Both the position numbers and the translations under genes were made by a program. A stretch of 64,000 nt of DNA from positions 57,192-121,191 of the forward strand of contig NZ_POTW01000007.1 of the NCBI RefSeq assembly GCF_003236295.1, read 5' to 3'. Source of the DNA: Jiangella anatolica. Its GTDB lineage: Bacteria; Actinomycetota; Actinomycetes; Jiangellales; Jiangellaceae. The notes under the pieces are model-generated. The model did not search any database and was not told the origin of the DNA. It was given only the letters and a program-made list of their open reading frames with translations. Shown here piece after piece: positions 59,444-64,000 of the stretch. Numbering within the stretch: position 1 is the first letter of the stretch; each line of letters begins with the position of its first letter.

Positions 59444-60457
59444 ATGGTCGACACGGTCCAGAGCGTCACCGGCCCGCTGCTGCCCGACCAGCTGGGCGTC
59501 ACGCTGCCGCACGAGCACGTCTTCATCAACATGACGCGGACGACGCCGCAGGACGGCTACCTCAACGTCTGGTCCGACACCGAGCCCGAGCTGCGCCGGT
59601 TCACCGCGGCCGGCGGCTCGACGCTGATCGACATGACCAACGGCGAGCTCAGCGACTACGCCGCGCCGGTCGGCTGGAGCGACGACCTGCGCGTCATGCA
59701 GCAGAACCCCGACACGGGGTCGCGCTCGATCGCGAACGTGCTCGCGACGAAGGCGATGGCCGAGGCGACCGGCGTGCAGGTGATCCTGGGCACCGGCCAC
59801 TACTACGACACGTACCTCGACAAGCGCTGGTTCGACCGCAACTCGACGAACAAGATCGCCGAGTACCTCGTCGCGGACCTGCTCGACGAGATCCCGGGCA
59901 CGGGCGTGCGGGCCGGCATCATCGGCGAGATCGCCTCGGACCTCTCGCACATCACCGCGGTCGAGGAGCGCTCCTTCCGGGCCGCCGCCCGGGCCGGCCG
60001 CGAGACCGGCGCCATGATCAGCACGCACGCGGCCTCGTTCCCGACCGGCCTGGCGCAGCTGGAGATCATGGTCGAGGAGGGTGTCGACCCGGCCCGCGTC
60101 GTGATCGGGCACTCCGACACCGTCAAGAGCGTCGACTACTCGCTGGAGCTGCTGCGCCGCGGCGCGTTCGTGCAGTTCGACTGCCTGATGACCTGCCGCA
60201 TCGGCGGCGAGCTGATCATGCACCAGATCGACCGCCGGCTGTCCTACCTCAAGACCATGATCGACAAGGGCTACCAGGACCAGATCCTGCTGTCGCAGGA
60301 CGTCTGCCAGCGCTCGCACCTGCGCGCGCTCGGCGGGCCCGGCTACACGTTCCTGTTCGAGGAGTTCCGGACCCTGGCCGGGCAGGCGGGCATCGAGCCG
60401 GAGCTGCTCGACCGGATCCACACCGTCAACCCGCGCCGCGCGATCTTCGGGGAGTAG
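59444..60457 (+). CDS. Phosphotriesterase-family metal hydrolase with Glu bridge (first)
   Basis: Predicted 337 residues. Metal residues: HEH in LPHEHVF, bridging Glu in GIIGEIASD, His in STHAAS, His in IGHSDT and Asp in LSQDVCQ. Glu in place of the carboxylated Lys is the pattern of the phosphotriesterase homology protein (PHP) branch, so phosphotriester hydrolysis is unlikely; lactones, esters or N-acyl groups are more likely. The NST insertion DKRWFDRNSTNK near residue 125 is unusual. It is followed after 3 bp by a diverged paralogue, and the two could act on successive intermediates or form a heteromer. Confidence 0.85.
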   Translation: MVDTVQSVTGPLLPDQLGVTLPHEHVFINMTRTTPQDGYLNVWSDTEPELRRFTAAGGSTLIDMTNGELSDYAAPVGWSDDLRVMQQNPDTGSRSIANVLATKAMAEATGVQVILGTGHYYDTYLDKRWFDRNSTNKIAEYLVADLLDEIPGTGVRAGIIGEIASDLSHITAVEERSFRAAARAGRETGAMISTHAASFPTGLAQLEIMVEEGVDPARVVIGHSDTVKSVDYSLELLRRGAFVQFDCLMTCRIGGELIMHQIDRRLSYLKTMIDKGYQDQILLSQDVCQRSHLRALGGPGYTFLFEEFRTLAGQAGIEPELLDRIHTVNPRRAIFGE

Positions 60458-60460
60458 CCG

Positions 60461-61477
60461 ATGCCCATCCACACCGTGCTCGGCCCCATCGAGCCGGACC
60501 AGCTCGGCGCCACGTCGATGCACGAGCATCTGCTCAGCGACCTGCGCATCTGGGCCAAGCCGCCGGCCGAGCCGCCGCCGCCCGGGCCGATCGGGCCGGA
60601 GACCGCCGCCTACCTGCGCTGGAACGCGCTCTCGCTGCCGGAGAACCTGGTGCTCGACGACCCGGACGTCGCCGCCGCCGAGCTGGCCTACGTGCGCGAC
60701 GCCGGTGGCTCCGCCGTCGTGGAGCTGACGCTGCCGGGCATGGGACGGCGCCTCGAGGAGCTGCCGTCGATCTCCCGGCGCTCCGGCGTCCACGTCGTCG
60801 TCGGCGGAGGCTTCTACGTCGAGCCGACGATGCCCGGCCACGTGCGGCACGCCGGCGTCGACGAGCTGACCGAGTTCCTGGTCGCGCAGCTGACCGACGG
60901 CATCGACGGCACCGGCATCCGGCCGGCGCTGCTCGGCGAGATCGGGACCAGCTGGCCGGTCACCGACGCCGAGTGGCGCGTCCTGCGCGCGGCCGGCCGG
61001 GCCGGGGCGCGCACCGGCGCCGCCGTCTACGCCCACCTCTCCTTCCGCGGGGCCGGCGGCACGGACGTCCTCGCCGCATTGCTGGACGAGGGCATGCCCG
61101 CCGACCGCGTCATCGTCGGCCACCTCGACGAGCGGTGGGACCGCGGCTACCACCGCGAGATCGCCCAGGCCGGCGCCGTACTCGGCTACGACACGTTCGG
61201 CTCGGACTTCTACTACGGCTCGCCCGCGCTGCGGAACCCGACCGACGCCGAGCGGCTGGAGATGGCCGAGTGGCTGCTGAGCGAGGGCTTCGGCGGCCAG
61301 CTGATCATCGGCGCCGACGTCTGGACGCAGGCCAACCTGCACCGCAACGGCGGCAACGGCTACGACCACCTGTTCCGCCGCATCGCACCGGCGATCGCCG
61401 GCCTGGCCGGCGGTGACCCGAAGATCGCCGAGACCATCCTCGTCCACACCCCCCGACGCCTCCTGGACCGCCCATGA
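60461..61477 (+). CDS. Phosphotriesterase-family metal hydrolase with Glu bridge (second)
   Basis: Predicted 338 residues. Metal residues: HEH in SMHEHLL, bridging Glu in LLGEIGTSW, His in YAHLSF, His in VGHLDER and Asp in IGADVWT. It is only distantly related to the preceding protein in substrate-facing loops, and carries a proline-rich insertion (PPAEPPPPGPIGPE) near residue 40. Function as above: an unknown lactonase, esterase or amidase step. Its stop overlaps the start of the next gene by 4 bp. Confidence 0.85.
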   Translation: MPIHTVLGPIEPDQLGATSMHEHLLSDLRIWAKPPAEPPPPGPIGPETAAYLRWNALSLPENLVLDDPDVAAAELAYVRDAGGSAVVELTLPGMGRRLEELPSISRRSGVHVVVGGGFYVEPTMPGHVRHAGVDELTEFLVAQLTDGIDGTGIRPALLGEIGTSWPVTDAEWRVLRAAGRAGARTGAAVYAHLSFRGAGGTDVLAALLDEGMPADRVIVGHLDERWDRGYHREIAQAGAVLGYDTFGSDFYYGSPALRNPTDAERLEMAEWLLSEGFGGQLIIGADVWTQANLHRNGGNGYDHLFRRIAPAIAGLAGGDPKIAETILVHTPRRLLDRP

Positions 61478-62109
61478 CCTCCACGCAGACCACCCCCGAT
61501 CCCGCGCGCACCCACGTCGTCGGCGCCGCCGTCCTCGTCGTCGTCGACATCCAGGGCGGCTCGGGCCAGACGCCGCCCGGCGACGGCGGCATCCCCGTGA
61601 TGGGCGGACGCGAGCAGCGCGCACCACGGGTGCGCAAGCTCATCGACCTCGCCCGCTCGGCCGGCGTCCCCGTCGTGTTCATCCAGGAGGTGCACAAGCC
61701 GTCGCTGGTCGACATCGGCCGCGAGCTCGACGGCGCCGAGGGCCCGCACTGCATCGAGGGCGAGGACGGCACCGAGCTGGCCTCCTGGCTGGACCCGCGG
61801 CCGGAGGAGTTCGTGATCCGCAAGCGCCGCTACTCCGCGTTCTTCGGCACCGAGCTGGAGATCGTGCTGAAGTCCTACCGCGCCGAGACGCTGCTACTGG
61901 TCGGCGGCCTCACCGACGTGTGCATCCACTACACGGCGGTCGACGCGCACCAGCACGACTACCGGGTGCGGGTGATCACCGACTGCGTCGGCGGCTCCAG
62001 CGAGCGGGCGCACGCCTACGCGCTGGAGGCGATCGAGTACCTGCAGCGCGACGCGCTGGTCGTCGCGGACGACGTCGCGGCGTGGCTGACCGAGCAGGCC
62101 GGGTCCTGA
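61474..62109 (+). CDS. Isochorismatase-like cysteine hydrolase
   Basis: Predicted 211 residues. The catalytic triad is complete: Asp in VVVDIQGG, Lys in IRKRRYSAF and Cys150 in LTDVCIHYTAVDAHQ. Members split amides, carbamates or vinyl ethers (nicotinamidase, N-carbamoylsarcosine amidase, biuret hydrolase). In a cluster with a sarcosine-oxidase-like enzyme and a Rieske oxygenase an N-carbamoyl or amide cleavage is plausible. ATGA overlap with the previous gene and 2 bp to the next. Confidence 0.92.
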   Translation: MTSTQTTPDPARTHVVGAAVLVVVDIQGGSGQTPPGDGGIPVMGGREQRAPRVRKLIDLARSAGVPVVFIQEVHKPSLVDIGRELDGAEGPHCIEGEDGTELASWLDPRPEEFVIRKRRYSAFFGTELEIVLKSYRAETLLLVGGLTDVCIHYTAVDAHQHDYRVRVITDCVGGSSERAHAYALEAIEYLQRDALVVADDVAAWLTEQAGS

Positions 62110-62111
62110 GG

Positions 62112-63617
62112 ATGCGGGCGCTGCCGGAGGCGGCCGAGTACGTCGTCGTCGGCGGCGGGACGTCGGGCAACGTCGTCGCGGCCCGGCTGGCGGAGGCCGG
62201 CCTGGACGTGCTGCTGCTCGAGGCCGGCCCGGACTTCGGGCCCGAGGGGAGCGCGGCCTGGCCCGCGGACCTGCTCGACGCGACCCGGCTGGGCCGCTCG
62301 CACGACTGGGGCTACGACTCCGGCGACACCTACCCGTGGACCGTCGGCTTCGAGCGGGCCCGGGCGATCGGCGGCTGCTCTGACGTCAACGGCTGCACGC
62401 AGACATGGGGACATCGGCGCGACTACGACGCGTGGGCGGAGTCCGGGCTGACCGGCTGGTCCACCGACGACCTGCTGCCGCTGTTCCACGAGGGCACGCG
62501 GCGCATGCGCGTCCACACCTACGCCGCCGCCGACCTCACCCCGTGGCAGCGCGCCTGGTACGACGCGGCGCCCGCCGCCGGCATGCCCTGCCTGGACGAC
62601 CTCAACGACGTCGACGAAGCCGCCGGGTTCGCGCCGGAGTCGGTGAACATCCAGGACGGCGTGCGCGTCAACACCGCGTTCGCCTACCTGGACCCGGTGC
62701 GCGCGCTGCCGAACCTGCGGATCGTGGGCGACGCGCTCGTCGACCGCGTCGTCGTGAGCGGCGGCCGGGCCAGCGGCGTCGTGGTCCGGCATGGTGGCGC
62801 GGCGACGACGGTGCGGGCCGGGACGGTGGTGCTGGCCGGCGGCGCGTACAACTCGCCGACGGTCCTGCTGCGCTCCGGCATCGGCCCGTACGCGCAGCTC
62901 GCGGCGCTGGACGTCCCGCTCGTCCAGCACCTGCCCGGCGTCGGCGAGAACCTGCACGACCAGCCGTTCCTGCTGATGAGCTGGTCGGGCTCGGAGGAGA
63001 TGACCGCGGCGATGGAGCGGGCCCGGTCGGCCGGCTGGGCGCCGGACGAGCAGGCGATGGGCAAGGTCGCGTCCAGCTTCGACACCGAGGCGTTCGACCT
63101 GCACTTTCTGCCGTACAGCCCGACCCACCTGACCGGGCGCAAGCGGTGGAGCGTCGGCGTCTCGGCCCTGCAGCCGCGCTCGCGCGGGTTCGTGCGGCTG
63201 CGCAGCGCGGACCCGGAGGCCAAGCCCGTCATCGACCACCGGTTCCTGGCCGACCCCGAGGGCGCCGACGTCGCCGTGCTCGCCGAGGGTGCGGCGATCC
63301 TGCGCGAGCTGGCCGCCGGGCTGGCCCCGCTGGTGGGCGCCGAGCTCCACCCCGGACCGGAGACGTTCGCCCGTGACGCGCTCGTCGCCCACCTCTACCG
63401 CCACCCGGACAACTACTGGCACCCCGTCGGCACCTGCCGCATGGGCGTCGACGGCGACCCGTTGGCCGTCGTGGACGAGCGGGCCCGGGTCCACGGCGTC
63501 GACGGGTTGCGGGTCGCGGACTGCTCGATCATGCCGCGGATCCCGCGCGCGACGACGGCGATGCCCGCCGTCGTCATGGGGGAGAAGGTCGCCCGGCTGC
63601 TGCTCGAGGACCGGTGA
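62112..63617 (+). CDS. GMC-family FAD oxidoreductase
   Basis: Predicted 501 residues; the ATG follows GAGG at once after the previous stop. FAD-binding VVGGGTSGNVVAARLAEAG and the second GMC signature (GGAYNSPTVLLRSGIG) are clear. The catalytic His is His437 in NYWHPVGTCRMG. The second catalytic position, usually Asn or His in an NTNAP-like motif, is replaced (RATTAMPAVVMGEK), so chemistry or substrate may differ from alcohol oxidases. It probably oxidises an alcohol intermediate. Its TGA overlaps the GTG of the next small gene. Confidence 0.9.
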   Translation: MRALPEAAEYVVVGGGTSGNVVAARLAEAGLDVLLLEAGPDFGPEGSAAWPADLLDATRLGRSHDWGYDSGDTYPWTVGFERARAIGGCSDVNGCTQTWGHRRDYDAWAESGLTGWSTDDLLPLFHEGTRRMRVHTYAAADLTPWQRAWYDAAPAAGMPCLDDLNDVDEAAGFAPESVNIQDGVRVNTAFAYLDPVRALPNLRIVGDALVDRVVVSGGRASGVVVRHGGAATTVRAGTVVLAGGAYNSPTVLLRSGIGPYAQLAALDVPLVQHLPGVGENLHDQPFLLMSWSGSEEMTAAMERARSAGWAPDEQAMGKVASSFDTEAFDLHFLPYSPTHLTGRKRWSVGVSALQPRSRGFVRLRSADPEAKPVIDHRFLADPEGADVAVLAEGAAILRELAAGLAPLVGAELHPGPETFARDALVAHLYRHPDNYWHPVGTCRMGVDGDPLAVVDERARVHGVDGLRVADCSIMPRIPRATTAMPAVVMGEKVARLLLEDR

Positions 63618-63949
63618 CGATGGCGCTGTCGATCCAGGACGCCGAGATCCTGCGGACGCGGGTGCGGCCGCTGGTCACCGCCGAGCTGATCGACCGGGCC
63701 CGGGCGCGGCCGTTCCCGCCGTACGACGCGGACATCGCCGAGGTGCTCGACTTCGTCCGCCGCACCCCCGACCCCGACCTGCCCCGGTACGCGATCGTGC
63801 GGCTCGGCGACGGGTTCGCCGTCGCCGTCCGCGCGGCGACGCCGGGCCGGCCGCCGGCGGTCGTCGGGGCGCGGCGCTACCCGGATCGCGGCGCCGCCGA
63901 GCACGCGGTGCTCGAGCACCGACTGCACGACCACGGAATCGACTGGTGA
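63614..63949 (+). CDS. Small protein of unknown function
   Basis: About 111 residues from GTG 63614 (GTGA overlap) or 109 from ATG 63620. It has no membrane segment or signal and no family that I recognise. An N-terminal helical part (DAEILRTRVRPLVTAEL) precedes a short alpha/beta part (YAIVRLGDGFAVAVRAA). Its tight coupling on both sides suggests a partner subunit or small accessory protein of the adjoining enzyme encoded at 63946. Confidence 0.7.
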   Translation: MTMALSIQDAEILRTRVRPLVTAELIDRARARPFPPYDADIAEVLDFVRRTPDPDLPRYAIVRLGDGFAVAVRAATPGRPPAVVGARRYPDRGAAEHAVLEHRLHDHGIDW

Positions 63950-64000
63950 GCTTCCGCACCCGCTCCGGCCCCGGCCGGGCCCTTCTGCTGCTTCCGTGGG
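63946..64000 (+). CDS. Start of a further operon gene (cut by the window edge)
   Basis: A GTG at 63946 overlaps the previous TGA as GTGA, and the frame (VSFRTRSGPGRALLLLPW) stays open to the end. Only 18 residues are visible, so no function can be given. Confidence 0.45.
   Translation, partial: MSFRTRSGPGRALLLLPW

Noticed and set aside
1..64000. CRISPR arrays, tRNA or rRNA genes, insertion sequences, phage genes
   Set aside because: No repeat-spacer pattern, no tRNA-like cloverleaf or rRNA sequence and no transposase or integrase reading frame was recognised on reading both strands.

Overview
The window is high-GC DNA (about 70 percent by eye) with many GTG starts, ATGA/GTGA gene overlaps, Tat and lipoprotein signals, AraC/LacI/IclR/GntR regulators and several probably leaderless mRNAs. 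This fits a soil or plant-associated actinomycete. A Jiangella-like genus is a guess from gene style only. No rRNA, tRNA, CRISPR, transposase or phage gene was seen.

Layout. (1) 1-12.9 kb: plant polysaccharide use. It holds an esterase-like fragment, a frameshifted oligogalacturonate-lyase-like propeller, a secreted beta-helix protein, a large secreted glycoside hydrolase, a PhyH-type oxygenase, two AraC regulators and a GH78 alpha-L-rhamnosidase, plus a broken nucleotidyltransferase. (2) 13.2-16.9 kb: pcaHGBDC, protocatechuate to beta-ketoadipate, behind a probably leaderless promoter. (3) 16.8-34.2 kb: a secreted esterase, a ThuA-like protein and a PQQ dehydrogenase with extra C-terminal domains. 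These are followed by an IclR regulator, a ThDP enzyme, an orphan TRAP binding protein, an SDR, a CoA-transferase/citryl-CoA-lyase pair, an aldehyde dehydrogenase and a three-domain QuiC-like fusion. Three promoters here carry paired 17-bp sites spaced 21 bp apart. (4) 34.2-46.1 kb: a second secreted esterase, a secreted metallo-hydrolase, LacI, a complete TRAP transporter, quinate/shikimate dehydrogenase, a phosphotriesterase-family protein, QuiC and type II dehydroquinase. Three promoters (both esterases and the TRAP operon) share one direct-repeat element fixed against the -35 box. (5) 46.3-64 kb: a DUF1275 membrane protein, a GntR regulator and a long catabolic cluster. The cluster has a cupin, class V aminotransferase, sarcosine-oxidase-like enzyme, gamma-glutamyltransferase, copper amine oxidase, Rieske oxygenase with reductase, glutamine-synthetase-like ligase, aldehyde dehydrogenase, two phosphotriesterase-family proteins, cysteine hydrolase and GMC oxidoreductase. 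Four paired TTGGATCC sites, again 21 bp apart, mark its promoters.

How it works together. Secreted esterases may release cyclic acids such as quinate from plant esters. The TRAP system imports them; QuiC, dehydroquinase and the dehydrogenase turn them into protocatechuate, and the pca enzymes open the ring. pcaIJF are not in the window. The IclR-linked set looks like a second route for a related non-aromatic acid. The GntR-linked set looks like degradation of an amine-bearing compound through gamma-glutamylation, oxidation and Rieske oxygenation. Both readings are inference from gene content and shared operators.
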